Assembly: GCA_028673005.1 (NCBI GenBank)
Contig: CM054118.1
Span: 5,606,410-5,670,409 of the forward strand
Source: Tanypteryx hageni
Lineage: Eukaryota > Arthropoda > Insecta > Odonata > Petaluridae
Length of the DNA: 64,000 nucleotides
Reading direction: 5' to 3'
The position numbers and the translations under genes were made by a program. The first letter of the stretch is position 1. Each line of letters begins with the position of its first letter. This document shows, in pieces, positions 1-10,324 of this stretch. Under the pieces are notes generated by a model, which was not told the origin of the DNA, did not search any database, and saw nothing but the letters and a program-made list of their open reading frames with translations.

Positions 1-41
1 CATAATCTTAAGGTTCGTGAGTTAGATCCTCACTCGGAGCA
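1..41 (+). pseudogene. 3' half of a tRNA-Met-like sequence, cut by the window edge
   Basis: The window opens at a CAT anticodon and continues through a recognisable variable loop, T arm and GGAGCA-like 3' end. The bases match the 3' half of the fuller copy at 231-303. The T arm carries mismatches, and the 5' half lies outside the window. It is either a tRNA pseudogene or the head of a tRNA-derived repeat. Confidence 0.5.
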
Positions 42-230
42 TCTTTTTTTGTCTTAGAGAGGGTCCTACTAATACGGTATTTGATTTCCGCGATCGGCAA
101 TGTTGCTATCTATTTTGGGTTGGTACTGTCAATTGGTTAACTTTATTAGTTATTTTCTAGTCGTGTTTTTTTACGGAAGTAATTTTTTCTGAGGATAATT
201 TGTTGACGGCAGATAATTATATTTTAAAGT

Positions 231-303
231 GCCTCGACAGCGCAGTAGGAACCGCGTAAGTCTCATAATTTTAAGGTCGTGATTTTGATCCTTACCCGGG
301 GCA
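231..303 (+). pseudogene. tRNA-Met(CAT)-like pseudogene
   Basis: This 73-nt stretch aligns end to end with a eukaryotic elongator tRNA-Met: GCCTCG start, AGCGCAGTAGG-type A box, CTCATAA anticodon loop with a CAT anticodon, and a GGGGCA end. The T-arm stem is broken and the B box reads TTTTGATCC instead of GGTTCGATCC. It is therefore probably not a working gene. Related sequences lie at 1-41, 4993-5057 (minus) and 24273-24358, which suggests tRNA-Met-derived retroposons or scattered pseudogenes. Confidence 0.6.
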
Positions 304-1340
304 TTAATTTTTTATGGCATATAGACGGAGTCGCCATAGTACGTTATGCGTTGGAGGTTGGGAATGCAGCCACATAATTTGCATTAAAATTTACCTAAAT
401 ATTCTGCCATGCCGTGTAAGTGAAAATCAAGCCTAAACATTTTTGCGTTATAACAGCAACATTTCGTGTTTTATTGCCATAATAAACATATTTGAAATTG
501 TCTGTGTTAAATTTTAAGGAAGGAAAATTTCTTTCCGGGTTAAAATTCAGTACAAACCGAAATAGACGTTAGATTCCGCGATAGTCGTCGTTTTCCTTCG
601 TATTTATACCGCGTATGAGCTGCTTAAAATTATCATTTTGTATTTTTCTATCCCTCTTCTCCTGCTTTATCCAAAATTATTCACTCGAAAAATTCATAGC
701 ACCTATGATATATACTACATATGTGGTTTAAAGATAGATACTATACTCCCCTTCTTGTGTGGGTGTTTTCCTGCAGTGGGATTTTCCCTAGGGAATAGTA
801 CTTTAATTATCCCTAGATTTTCCCCACAAACAAATCTTCATCTCTTTTCATTTTCTAAAATGGTAACTTGTCATTGTATTTATGCAGTACTTTATTTTAT
901 GTAATTTTTTATTTTTATTATTTGTTACTGTCTTCCTGTCCGTAATTTACAATGGGTTAGATGGAAGAAGAGACTGTATAGTCTCAATCTCGCCCAAATA
1001 AATACAAATATCTATCTCTCTATATGTCATAACACTTTTTCCCTTGCTAAATGCTGTAACTGTTTTAGTCAAGAAGGGTAATAGGCCACAAATTGATATC
1101 TTCGAAAAACTGCTCGCTTGGTGTCCATTAACCAAGCTATCATTGTTTTATTTTTTGTTGTTAATAATAACCGCTCAGAAGGCAATATCTAATACTAACT
1201 AACAAGTCACTATATTTCCAAAAGAGCTTGTGAGTATTTTCGTTCAGATGCTGATTTAGTGAGGTGCAAAATTCAAAGTACCTATATCATATTATGTAAT
1301 CCTCCTGATCCATAAGGAATTCCCTCCAGCTATTAGCATT
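304..1340. other. AT-rich stretch with no recognised gene
   Basis: No convincing coding sequence or RNA gene was seen. Bases around 405-445 match the internal part of hAT-A (compare 4595-4640 and 18990-19045, minus strand), so a worn hAT-A fragment probably lies here. The short open frames have no recognisable domain. Confidence 0.4.
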
Positions 1341-1399
1341 CCCCCCCCTAAGGACTGCATAACCTTACAGAGGTGGGAGGGTTTGTGTACTCTTACGAA

Positions 1400-1560
1400 C
1401 CAAAGAGCTATGCCGGCGGGAGATAATTCTCCTGGTAGGACCATCCAAGCCGGAAAGGTCTGAGGGGAAGAGTCAGACTAAGAAGCAGTCTTGGGGGTTT
1501 TACATCCCCCTGTGCAAGGGCAGCAGCTTGCACAGTACCTCTGTAGGTGGTGATCATGTG
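1400..1560 (+). other. Structured 5' leader of the RTE element
   Basis: Several short perfect hairpins lie just upstream of the endonuclease ORF: GGAGA/TCTCC and GGT/ACC enclosed by a CCGGC/GCCGG stem (about 1414-1457), GGGGG/CCCCC near 1494-1511, and GTGCAAG/CTTGCAC at about 1512-1533. Some RTE and R2-type elements are known to carry self-cleaving ribozymes or structured 5' RNA. I could not confirm a ribozyme fold here. Confidence 0.4.
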
Positions 1561-1672
1561 GATCTGAACAGCTACAGATGGGTAATCACTCTGTGAAACT
1601 GCGATGAGGAAAGCAAGGGGAAACTACCTCATTATATTTCCCATGATAGGCTGAAAAGCTGAAAATACCTCT

Positions 1673-3169
1673 ATGGATCTTTCTGGGGTAAAATATTCCG
1701 GAGGTAAAATAGTCCCCCAATCGGATCTCCGGGTGGGGACTACCCTAGGGGATGCACAGAGGAAATGTAAGATTAATAAGAAAGCAAGTAGTGAGAAATT
1801 AAAAATAGGCACATGGAATGTTAGGACTATGAATTCAGGGGGTAAACTAGAGAACTTAAAAAGGGAAATGAGAAGGAATAATGTAGGTATAGTAGGTCTT
1901 AGTGAAGTTCGGTGGGAAGGAGAAGGCGAGATAAATTCAGACGAATTTAAGATTATTTACTCGGGAGGGGAGAAAAAGGAAAGGGGAGTGGAGATTATAA
2001 TGAGAAAAGAGATAGCTGAAAGAATTAGTAAGGTAGTGACAGTTAATGATAGATTAATAGCCGTAAAACTCCAGATGGAGCCAGTGGAAATGCTTATAAT
2101 TCAAGTGTATATGCCAACAACTAATGCTGGCGACGACGAAGTAGATGAAATCTATGAACAGATTATGGAGATATTGGAGGAGGAGGGAAAAGGAAGGATC
2201 ACCACCATAGTAATGGGAGATTGGAACAGTGTAGTCGGAGAGGGACAGGAAGATAACATAGTGGGAAAATATGGACTAGGGAAGAGAAATGAAAGAGGGG
2301 ATAAACTTGTGGAATTCTGCCATAGAAATAGATTAATTGTAACTAATACATGGTTTAAGCATCACCAGCGAAGACTTTACACATGGAGAAGCCCAGGAGA
2401 CCAGAGACGATACCAGATAGATTACATACTAGTCAATGAAAGATTTAGAAATAGCATTAAAAATGTGAAAACACTACCAGGGGCAGATATCGATTCTGAC
2501 CACAACCTTTTGGTGGCAAATATACAATGTAGACTGAAGAGCGTTAAGAGAAACATAAGAGTTAACAAGAAATGGAACTTAGAGGAACTCCTTAAAAACA
2601 AGGAGGCTATCATGACTGAGCTGGAGGAAAGGTTGGGGGAGAGAGCTGAAGAAAATAGGAAGAATGTAGATGAGGAGTGGAGATACATCCATAGCAACAT
2701 TAAAGATGTAATGGAAAAGAAGGTAGGAAAGATAACGGGTGAAAGAAACAAAAAACCCTGGATCACAGCAGCCATGCTGCAAAAAATGGAAGAGCGGAGA
2801 AAGTGGAAGAACATAAAGACTGAAGAAGGCCAAAGAAAGTACAAGGAGTTAAATAATGCTTTAAGAAGGGAAACAGATAAAGCAAGAGAACAGTGGATAA
2901 ATGAAAAATGCGAGGAGATTGTCGAATGTGAAAGAATTTGTAGAACAGACCTCATGCATAGCAAAGCAAGGGAACTATTCAAGAAAAAAGCAAGAAAGAT
3001 AGGACGTAAAGGAATCATGAACAAAAGTGGTAAAATAGTCTCGGAGCCAGACAATGTAAAGAATGTATGGAAAGAATACATTGAGGTTCTGTATGACAAA
3101 GAAGGAAAGCCAAGAAATATTGAATTAAATGAAGAAGAGGATGTGGAAGAAGATCAGCTATTAGTTTAA
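1673..3169 (+). pseudogene. RTE endonuclease ORF (EN domain plus linker), cut before RT
   Basis: A 498-residue open frame. Residues 44-290 form an apurinic/apyrimidinic-type endonuclease with all expected catalytic positions visible: N49 in TWNVR, E78 in LSEVRW, D183 and N185 in MGDWNS, D250 in IDYILV, and D276-H277 in SDH. Such enzymes nick target DNA to prime reverse transcription. Residues 290-490 are a lysine/glutamate-rich linker. The start at 1673 is the first in-frame ATG after a stop near 1651. The frame ends at 3169 because a deletion joins the linker to the RT domain out of frame; in a whole element the same protein would continue into RT. Confidence 0.8.
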
Positions 3170-3648
3170 TTTCTCATACAGCTAAAGTTCTAACCAGAAT
3201 AATAACTAAAAGAATTGAATGTAAAATAGAAAAGGAGCTGCAAGATAATCAGTTTGGATTTAGAAGAGGAAGGGGGACTAGAGATGCTATAGGATGTATG
3301 AGGATGATGATAGAAAGAGCGCTAGAAGTCAATAAAGGTATGTATTTTTGTTTTGTAGATTGGGAGAAAGCTTTTGACCGAGTGAAATGGGATAAAATGC
3401 TGGGTATTTTAAACAAAATAGGAATAGATTGGAAAGATAAAAGACTGCTTAAAAACCTTTACTATGATCAAAAGATTAGAGTCAGGGTTGAAGGAGAAGA
3501 AACAGAAAGTACTTCAATAGGGAGGGGAGTGAGGCAGGGTTGTCCTATTTCACCAGCGATATTTAATATTTATACAGAAACAATAACAGAAGAAGCGTTG
3601 ATGGAAGAGAAAGGATTTAAGATAGGAGGTGAAAGTATTACTACTTAA
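3169..3648 (+). pseudogene. RTE reverse transcriptase, fingers and palm part, truncated
   Basis: Frame 1 is open from 3169, right at the deletion junction. It reads the RT blocks ISHTAKVLTRI, DNQFGFRRGRGTRDA, FVDWEKAFDRV (motif A, catalytic Asp kept) and GRGVRQGCPISPAIFNIY (motif B). It stops at 3646-3648, just where the catalytic YADD box is expected. The next conserved block resumes at 3645 in another frame. The loss of YADD makes this copy unable to encode active RT. Confidence 0.8.
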
Positions 3649-3821
3649 TAGCAGAAGGCGAGAAAGAGCTTCAGAGGATGACAGACAGACTAGTGGAGGT
3701 TGGCCAACAATATGGAATGAAGATCAATACAGAAAAAACGAAAGTCATGGTGGTTTCAAAGGAACATAAAGAATTAAATATAATGGTAAATGGCCAAAAA
3801 TTGGAACAAGTAAGTAGTTAG
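3645..3821 (+). pseudogene. RTE reverse transcriptase fragment after YADD
   Basis: Frame 3 reads LIAEGEKELQRMTDRLVEVG followed by YGMKINTEKTKVM and VNGQKLEQV. These are the blocks that normally follow YADD in RTE reverse transcriptases; the equivalent at 29400-29560 is in a single frame. The fragment meets a stop at 3819-3821, where the element is cut off. Confidence 0.75.
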
Positions 3822-3902
3822 CGTTGAAGTTTTGTCCACACGATTCATGGACGGTATGCGGGGATGACACTATATAGAGGGACGCTAAATCGGGGTCTGA
3901 AT
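3822..3902 (+). mobile_element. Right part of a pogo-like MITE
   Basis: These bases match the right half of the complete MITE at 33421-33594, including the GACGCTAAATCGGGGT end. The left half with its inverted repeat is missing. The junction with the truncated RTE element lies at about 3821. Confidence 0.5.
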
Positions 3903-4429
3903 ATTCTCGTCGAGTATTGCTCGTAAATATTGAAAATCATTCCATGGATTGCGTAGTTGATGCTCGAAATGTTAACAAACGAATTTAGTGCTGATTTGCT
4001 TAATTTATCCAGATAGCGATTCAGATTTGCTACTTTCTATGGGCAATTGTATTGATTTGGGCTCGAAAATAAAAGGTCACTTTAGTTATGCCTCGTTCAT
4101 CGCTATTCTTTTCATCCTATTTTCACTATCGCGTCTCAATCCTTTCTTCCAGAAATTCATTTTTCGCCTCGCCTCCTTCTTTTCCTGTTATTTTACGTCA
4201 CCAGGATATTTTCATTCATTCTCTCGCTGTGCATTCCATTCTTATCGTCTTAAAGTTTGAATTCCCTGGAAAATTCGTTTACGAAATCTTTCGTCAGTTT
4301 TTCTTCCCCGTTAAAACACTCCTCGTGTAATATTGTTATGGGAGTTCAGCCTTGAAAATTACATATTATTTGTTTGCTTTTTTTCTTGATAAAATCCTTT
4401 TAATTTTGAACGCCCGCTGTGTACTAACA
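3903..4429. other. No recognised feature
   Basis: AT-rich DNA with a pyrimidine bias around 4100-4330. Two overlapping short open frames here have no recognisable domain and are not supported as genes. Confidence 0.4.
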
Positions 4430-4437
4430 ATCTAATA

Positions 4438-4754
4438 CAGCGGAGCCCAACCTTTTTAAATGGCGGGCCGCATTTGTAGTTGTGAATGCATCGGAGGGCC
4501 GCATTGGAAGTCACGAGAGCTTCGACGAACCGGATGAGTGATCACATTAGAAGTAACTAAGGGATTCCGCGGTCTCATAGTAGCGAAAATCGAGTCTAAA
4601 TAAATTTCTAGTGTTAAAGCTCCACCAAAAAAGGTTTTGAGGCGATAATTATACTGAAAAAATATGAAATGTTCTATATCAAATTTTACCGATCATCATA
4701 GCTTCGCGGGGGCCGCATATAGTGCCCTTGGGGGCCGCTGGTTGGGAACCTCTG
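4438..4754 (+). mobile_element. hAT-family MITE (hAT-A), near-complete
   Basis: The 317-bp unit starts CAGCGGAGCCCAACC and ends GGTTGGGAACCTCTG, an imperfect terminal inverted repeat of hAT type. It is flanked by 8-bp duplications, ATCTAATA at 4430-4437 and CTCTAATA at 4755-4762, with one mismatch. Eight-base target duplications are diagnostic of the hAT superfamily. Subterminal GGCCGCAT-type motifs recur near both ends. There is no coding capacity. Confidence 0.8.
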
Positions 4755-4904
4755 CTCTAATACATCGTGAGGACCTCTTTAAATTTGCTTTCCTTAGAAT
4801 TTCGTTTCATTTATTTATTGAAGTTCGTTTTAACTGGTTCATCAAATGCAATTAATACCTTTTACGACAAGCATAACAACGAAAAAAATATTGACACGTA
4901 AGAC

Positions 4905-4982
4905 CATGCTCTCGGCGGGATTCAATCCTACAGTCCGAGTACTAGGAGCCTGACACGCTAAACAAGCCTCTACCAAGACGGA
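4905..4982 (-). repeat. SINE2, tRNA-like head
   Basis: On the minus strand the block begins with a CTTGGTAGAGG...TTAGCGTG A-box-like part and ends with GGATTGAATCCCGCCGAG, a B-box-like part. The same arrangement recurs at 19381-19456, 45278-45355 and 55384-55450. It is tRNA-like but does not fold as an obvious functional tRNA, so a tRNA-derived SINE is the best reading. Confidence 0.5.
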
Positions 4983-4992
4983 CAAAAAAAAC

Positions 4993-5057
4993 TGCTCCGA
5001 CCGAGGATCAAACTCGCGACTTTGAGATTTTGAGACGCCTATGCACTACCTATGTCG
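4993..5057 (-). pseudogene. tRNA-Met-like pseudogene
   Basis: Read on the minus strand, it resembles the tRNA-Met-like sequence at 231-303 from the D arm to the terminal GGAGCA, with an AAA-containing anticodon loop in place of CAT. A run of eight T residues follows at once, like a Pol III terminator. The acceptor 5' strand is degraded. Confidence 0.45.
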
Positions 5058-5136
5058 TTATTTCTCACTGTCTACTAAGGTATTCTTATACTTACTGATT
5101 TGATTTTTTATTTTTGAACGCAGTCTTAATATTTCT

Positions 5137-5346
5137 GTGGTCTCATGTGAGCGAAAATCAAGTCCACGTACTTTACTAGCGTTAAAATTTCACCAAAAAA
5201 GGTTTTGGTATCATAATATTACTGAAAATATATGAAATTCCCCCTGTGGAAGTTTCCCGATCACTTTTTCGTTACTGCTTCGCGGGCCGCATAAAGTGGT
5301 CTCAAGGACCGCATGTGGCTCTCGGGCCGTAGGTTGCCGCCCCTTG
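5137..5346 (+). mobile_element. hAT-A copy, 5' truncated
   Basis: It aligns with 4575-4754 of the complete copy: the GTCTCAT...GCGAAAATC block, the CACCAAAAAAGGTTTTG block, then the GCGGGCCGCATA end. It finishes GGTTGCCGCCCCTTG, the degenerate right terminal repeat. The left terminus is absent. Confidence 0.65.
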
Positions 5347-5827
5347 ACCATTAGTATCAATAAAATTTTGCTGCAGGATAGTGATAGCAATCATTTTACA
5401 CGCTTCACTTCTTCAGAGTAAACGATCTCCTCTCGAAATAATGCTGAACCCTATTGCACGTTTCACGGTGGCAACGCAAATTAAAGCATATGTTTTTCCT
5501 TTTTTCATTTTTCTCTGAAGTCCTTCTTCGCGACCGTACTCCGCCTCTCGTCTCCCCCTCTCCCTAACTTCGGTGCTTATTTTTGGAAGAGTTTCTCGCG
5601 TAAAATCTCAAGGACCGCGCTTGGGAAAAGAGGAATGTCGAAGAACTCGTGTTCCACGAAAATGTCTCGTTGACGACTCGTCGCATACGGCAACAAGCGG
5701 AACGCAACAAACGGGGCGAGAGGGAGAGAGAAAGAAAAAATAGCTCTTTCCCCCCTCCTCCTCCTCCCCCCGGTCAGAAAATGGAGTAGAGGTTAAGGGA
5801 GGAGGGAGGGAGTGATATGAGAAACAA
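5347..5827. other. No recognised feature; low-complexity part
   Basis: Contains pyrimidine- and purine-rich segments (5530-5580 and 5700-5830) and nothing with a recognisable domain. An 84-residue minus-strand frame at 5608-5862 is a translation of this biased DNA. Confidence 0.4.
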
Positions 5828-7410
5828 GGGTGGAAAGATGCACCCATCATGCGTGCATACATGCGAGGCAGATGCGTTATTTACGATTTATGCAATAATG
5901 CCTAAAAAGGTAAATATTAATGACTCAGTATAACATCTAAGAACTTAACAAGTAGTTCTGGAAAGAACTAATCCGCCTACTTTCCTTTCAGTACAATTTT
6001 AATACATAGCAAGTAGGGGTGTACACAGGTTTCCCGTGGTACAGAAGTGCTTTTCGTCAAATTCGCCGTAGTATAATCGTATACTAATGTATTTGCTTTG
6101 AAATCAGGAAGTTATTTTTCCTTATATTGTGGTATCCCTGCTTTTTTATCTTTTCTAAACATATTCATCTCGTTTTCCCATTCTATACTCGACCTACAAA
6201 AGAAATTTCTTTGAAATCCGTTCAGCCAACACCTTCGAAATTCATATTTACAGAAATATTCTAACCTTGATATTTTGGTAAGCCTGTTTAGTTGGCCCGG
6301 ATGAAATATGGTATTTTGGTTATTTATTTATAGTTATGAAGATTATATATACCATGCGGTCAGTTCTCTAGAAATACATGTAAAAGAAATATTATTTTAC
6401 TTTTTAGTGTGGTAGCCCTGCTCCTTAGCTACGATTTAAACATATTTATTTCATTATGATATGTTCTGCAAATATTATATACAAAATTTAATTGAAATTC
6501 GTTAAACCATTTCCTTCCAAATCCTTAAATACTGAAAGAGTTTAATCTGTAATTGTGGCACCCCTGCTTGGCTGATTTGGTATAAATATGATAATAGGTT
6601 TTGTATATATGTGTATATTATAAGTATTAAATTTTGTTAAAATTGATGCAGACAGTTCAACACAAATGCGTGTAAAAAGAATCTTTTTTATTCCTTGTAT
6701 TGTGGCAGCCCTGCTTTAATATCTATACTAAACATCTTGATTTTGTTATTTTATGTTGTACGCCTACTTCATACAAAATTTTGTTGAAAACGGTTTGGCC
6801 AATTTTAAAAGTTTAAGTTTACAATTGTGGCACCCTTGCTGAGTCTATCTGGTCCAAATATGTCATTTTGGTCATTAATTTATGTGACGATTCTATGTAC
6901 CAAATTTAGTTGAAATCGGTCAATCATGAAGAAGATGTTAGGGACACGCGCGCGCGCACACACACGCACACGGACCTCTGGGCGATCTCATAAGACAACT
7001 TTCCATTTTTTGGAAAATAGGCGAAAAATGGTATGCCAAGGAAATATCGAATTTTTTATCAGCGACTAATTTTCTAATCAATTGTAATTAATAAAACAGT
7101 CGACAATTATTTAAAACGTACCTCACTCGAATAGTAGTAATATAAACTTCACGAAGTTCTTTAAAGACTTTTTGTTATAAGTTATATTGTACGAGATATA
7201 AACAAAAGATAATTTTTTTTCACTTGTAAAATGCCATTCCCAATTAGGTCACGTAAACTATTTATATGATTTTCTGAGTTTCTTTGTCCCTATGCCCTAA
7301 ATACCAAATTTCATCAACATACGCACAGTAGTTTTTGAGATGAAACATGCGGACAGACGGACGGACGGACCATAAGGCGTTCTTTTTTTACTTTTGTAAA
7401 GAACGAAATT
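5828..7410 (-). repeat. Dispersed repeat R1, split by R2
   Basis: The parts 5836-5950 and 7020-7405 match, in reverse, one continuous copy at 26850-27725. The outer end is a hairpin (GTTCTTTAC / GTAAAAAAAGAAC) followed by GTCCGTCCGTCCG-type sequence. About 1.06 kb of a different repeat (R2) lies between the two parts and is absent from the other copy, so R2 inserted into R1. R1 has no recognisable coding region; its class is unknown. Confidence 0.6.
6010..7000 (+). repeat. Dispersed repeat R2 with internal periodic units
   Basis: It begins AAGTAGGGGTGTACAC and matches, in reverse, 37250-38264. Inside, a unit of roughly 150-180 bases recurs: GTGGCACCCCTGCT-like, an AAACAT-rich spacer, then CAAAATTT-GTTGAAAT-CGGT. 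A CA-rich tract follows at 6950-6980. A partial copy lies at 24760-25262. No protein is recognisable. Confidence 0.6.
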
Positions 7411-8940
7411 GATGGAATAATATGATCTAAAGATTGCCTTAAAAGAGGACGGCTAGCCCTCAAGTGCGTTTTTCCGTAGAATTTTAGCCGCGCTCTCAAT
7501 TGCTCTGAGCACGCTTCTCACGATATCTTCGCTTACTTCACTTCTTCATTTCATCCGTTTTTCTCGTTTTCTAAAAGTTCTTATAGGAAGTACGCGGGTT
7601 CAGTCCAAGAGTGTTTATTTCATCCGTTAGAACATCGCGGGAGAGTTCGTATGCTGCATGGACAAGAATTAAGAAGCCGTGTTTTCCTCTCTCGCGTGAT
7701 CTGTGAAGGGCCGGTTAGAAAATGCATTCGGAGAAAACACGACATTTGCCAGAAAAAAAATCAGCGAGGAAAGCAAATAATTGTAACTTTTAGCTTCGGA
7801 GATGAGAATTAGAGAAAGTGCCAAACAGAGGAAGAAAGAGAAAGAATGGGAGGTAGGGTAGGGAATAAAGTGTTTGGGAGAGGAAGGAAGGGAGATGGAG
7901 AAGAGGAGAGAGATAGATAAGGTGATAGAGAGGATGGGTGAGCGAGAGGAAAATAGAGGAGGGTGGGAGAGAAAGGAGAGGGAAAGAGATAGAGAGAAGA
8001 GAAAGAATAAATGCAGAAAGATAGAGGGAAAGAGTAAAAAATAGGGGATACGGAAAGACAAAGCAAGAGAGAAAGGGAATGTGAGAGAGAGAGAGATGGG
8101 GGAGGGAGGGAGAGAGAGAGAGAGAGAGAGAAGTTGAAGGGGGAGAGAGGAAAACAGAGGGAGGGTGAGAGAAAAGAGAAAGAATGTGAGAGTGATTGAG
8201 GGAGATAAATAGGGAGGTATGGGAGGGGAGGCAAAGAAAGAGAGAGAGGGAGGGGTTGAGATAGGCCGTTACGTCCCGCCGGCGGTTGCCATAGTACCCC
8301 GAAGCATGCAGACCGTTTTGTATTTATTTGGACAGCCACGGAAGCATCGGTACTGCACCCTTTTTCTGGAAAACTCGTTTCGTAGGCATTGCCCCCGTTT
8401 GCCACCGCTAGGACTGCCATCCACTCTTTTTCTTCCGGGAAGGTCGTATCGATCCAGTCAAACAATCCTTTTTCATGAGAAGCGTATTGTGGAGACAGAG
8501 ACAGAATGGAAGGGTGGAAAAAAAACTTCGGTAAACACTGTACCCATGGAGATAGAAGACTCCTGTTTTCGTTTTGGCCTAGCTTATTTTCACGAGTCTT
8601 TCGGGAGATAAAGTTCGGCTGAAGGGTACGCGAAAAATGTATTTTTTTCGAGGGGTGGTTCCTTGTGGAGTCTGTGGGTGACTTGTCCTTCGGTACTCGA
8701 GAATAGGGGATTGGTTCGTGAGCTTTGATAGCTTGAAGTCATCTATCTCTAAGAAGAACGACTGAAATAAACATCTATTTTTTCCTCGTAATCCCAGTTT
8801 TGGGGTTGTTAGAAGTTAGAGCCAAGCGGTACTTTATTATCGAATTATGAAAGTGAGACTTTGGTCCTGTTCCTTTAGCGCTGAGTTTTGGCGTTTAAAT
8901 TCTTAAATCAAAAGTAAAATTTTAGTTTTGAATGCGGAGT
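7411..8940. other. No gene; GA-rich low-complexity tract inside
   Basis: Roughly 7810-8260 is almost pure purine on the plus strand, with an (AG)n run at 8110-8131. The long frames on both strands here come from this bias and have no domain. Sequences from 8261 to 8940 are of mixed composition with no recognisable feature. Confidence 0.5.
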
Positions 8941-10310
8941 TGAAATTTAGTTGAATGTAGGGTAGGTATGGGCGGGAAAGCTAAGGTCCGCGGGCCGGAA
9001 TAGGCTGGCAAGAACATTTTACGTAGCTCGGGAAGCCATTATGAATGAGATCAATGAAATTTTGTACGGATAATTTCAGGATTTTTACTTAAAGTTACGA
9101 TGGAAAATCTTTTATAGTGATGTTATGATGCTGTAAAATTATTTTTTAAGCGATTTTCTTAGATAATAGGCACTTATAAAAAGGTGAAAATATGTGAACC
9201 AATCTAAGGTATCTCCAATAGACATAACAACATTTTTATGACTATTAGAGATATCTAATGCATAAGTACTTTTTTCAATTTTTTATTCTTGGTTGTTAAT
9301 TATTGATTCTTTGCAGCTATTAGAAAATCTCGAGTATTCTCCATTGAATCGATTTCCTTGATTAGAATCTCCCACAATCTATCAAGTAATTTTGGATGTG
9401 AAACTTAATGCGGCCTGGCGATGCGTTCGCAAATGCTAACGCCTCGAATAAAGTTTTCCCACCGCTAACGTAAAGTATTTAACAGTAAACGTAATATGAA
9501 TAAATTTTATTTTATTTCTCTCTCAGTAATTTTCAAACCATCATCACATAAATTGTTCTTGAAATCCAATTACGAATATTCAATTTAAATTCTGAAAAGT
9601 AAGGATTGAGGAAAAATGGATGTAAAATAGAAAAATAAGGGACCGATTTTTCAGTTCAGTTTTTATTTCCGTAATTAATTTATTACCTCAAGCATTTTTA
9701 ATGATATATCTGCAACATCGAAGCATCATGTCTTCGCTTCGATCGAAAGAAAATGTATCGCTTAAATAATTTTTTTCTGTGGGTTAGGCTTTGCTTCACG
9801 TTTAAATATTATAAAAAGTAGTTCTTTTTAGATCAGATTTTAAAAGCTTGTTGTAATCCATATGGATCCGCTTAGCGCATTTATTGAAAATTGCTCCATA
9901 ACTCGTATGGCCATGTTTTTTCTCTTACTGTTATTATTTAATTGACCACAATCCCGTAACTCGAATTTGCGATTACCCTAACTTTTGGCGTTTTTATCGA
10001 CTTCAGCTTTACTTAAAAAATTAACATCCACAGAAACAGATATGGCGCTTTTAGCGACTATTTTGCTTCGATTTTATGCGGCGAGCACGCGCGCTTAGAT
10101 AACGTGCAGAAGAGGCGACATGATTCGACCCTCTCCAACGACTGTTTATAGACCGCAAACATCTCTCTCCGGGATCGTAAGCGTGTGTACACTGAGAGGA
10201 AGTAACGCATACACAAAAAAGCGTTATCGCCTCAAGAGAGATTAGAAAAAAATCCACTGCATCCCTTTATCTCGTCCTCTCAGTATCCTGTCATCCTCCT
10301 ACTTCCTCTT
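8941..10310. other. No gene; possible MITE traces
   Basis: Around 8965-9060 a GGTCCGCGGGCC...GAAGCCATTATGAA stretch resembles 14785-14835 and may be hAT-related. An imperfect inverted repeat lies at about 9205-9285 (AAGGTATCTCCAATAG.../...GAGATATCTAATGC), similar to the arm ends of the element at 58226-58445. Nothing coding was recognised. Confidence 0.35.
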
Positions 10311-10324
10311 CGTCTATACAGTTC

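Larger units (their letters stand above)
1360..3821 (+). mobile_element. RTE-clade non-LTR retrotransposon, internally deleted and 3' truncated
   Basis: The order is a structured 5' leader, an apurinic-type endonuclease, a linker, then reverse transcriptase blocks. This is the single-ORF layout of RTE-clade elements, often annotated in arthropods as endonuclease-reverse transcriptase. The copy is broken by two frame-changing deletions. The first, near 3168, removes the end of the linker and the first RT blocks. The second, near 3645, removes the region that should hold the catalytic YADD box. The right end stops at 3821 against a pogo-like MITE remnant, so the C-terminal region and 3' UTR are missing. 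The left boundary is uncertain. Confidence 0.8.

Noticed and set aside
2422..3099. 225-residue minus-strand frame inside the RTE element
   Set aside because: It is a shadow of the endonuclease/linker ORF; the residues are hydrophobic Ser/Leu-rich complements of the lysine/glutamate-rich linker.
8219..8611. 130-residue frame near the GA tract
   Set aside because: It starts in purine-rich repeat, and no domain is recognisable.
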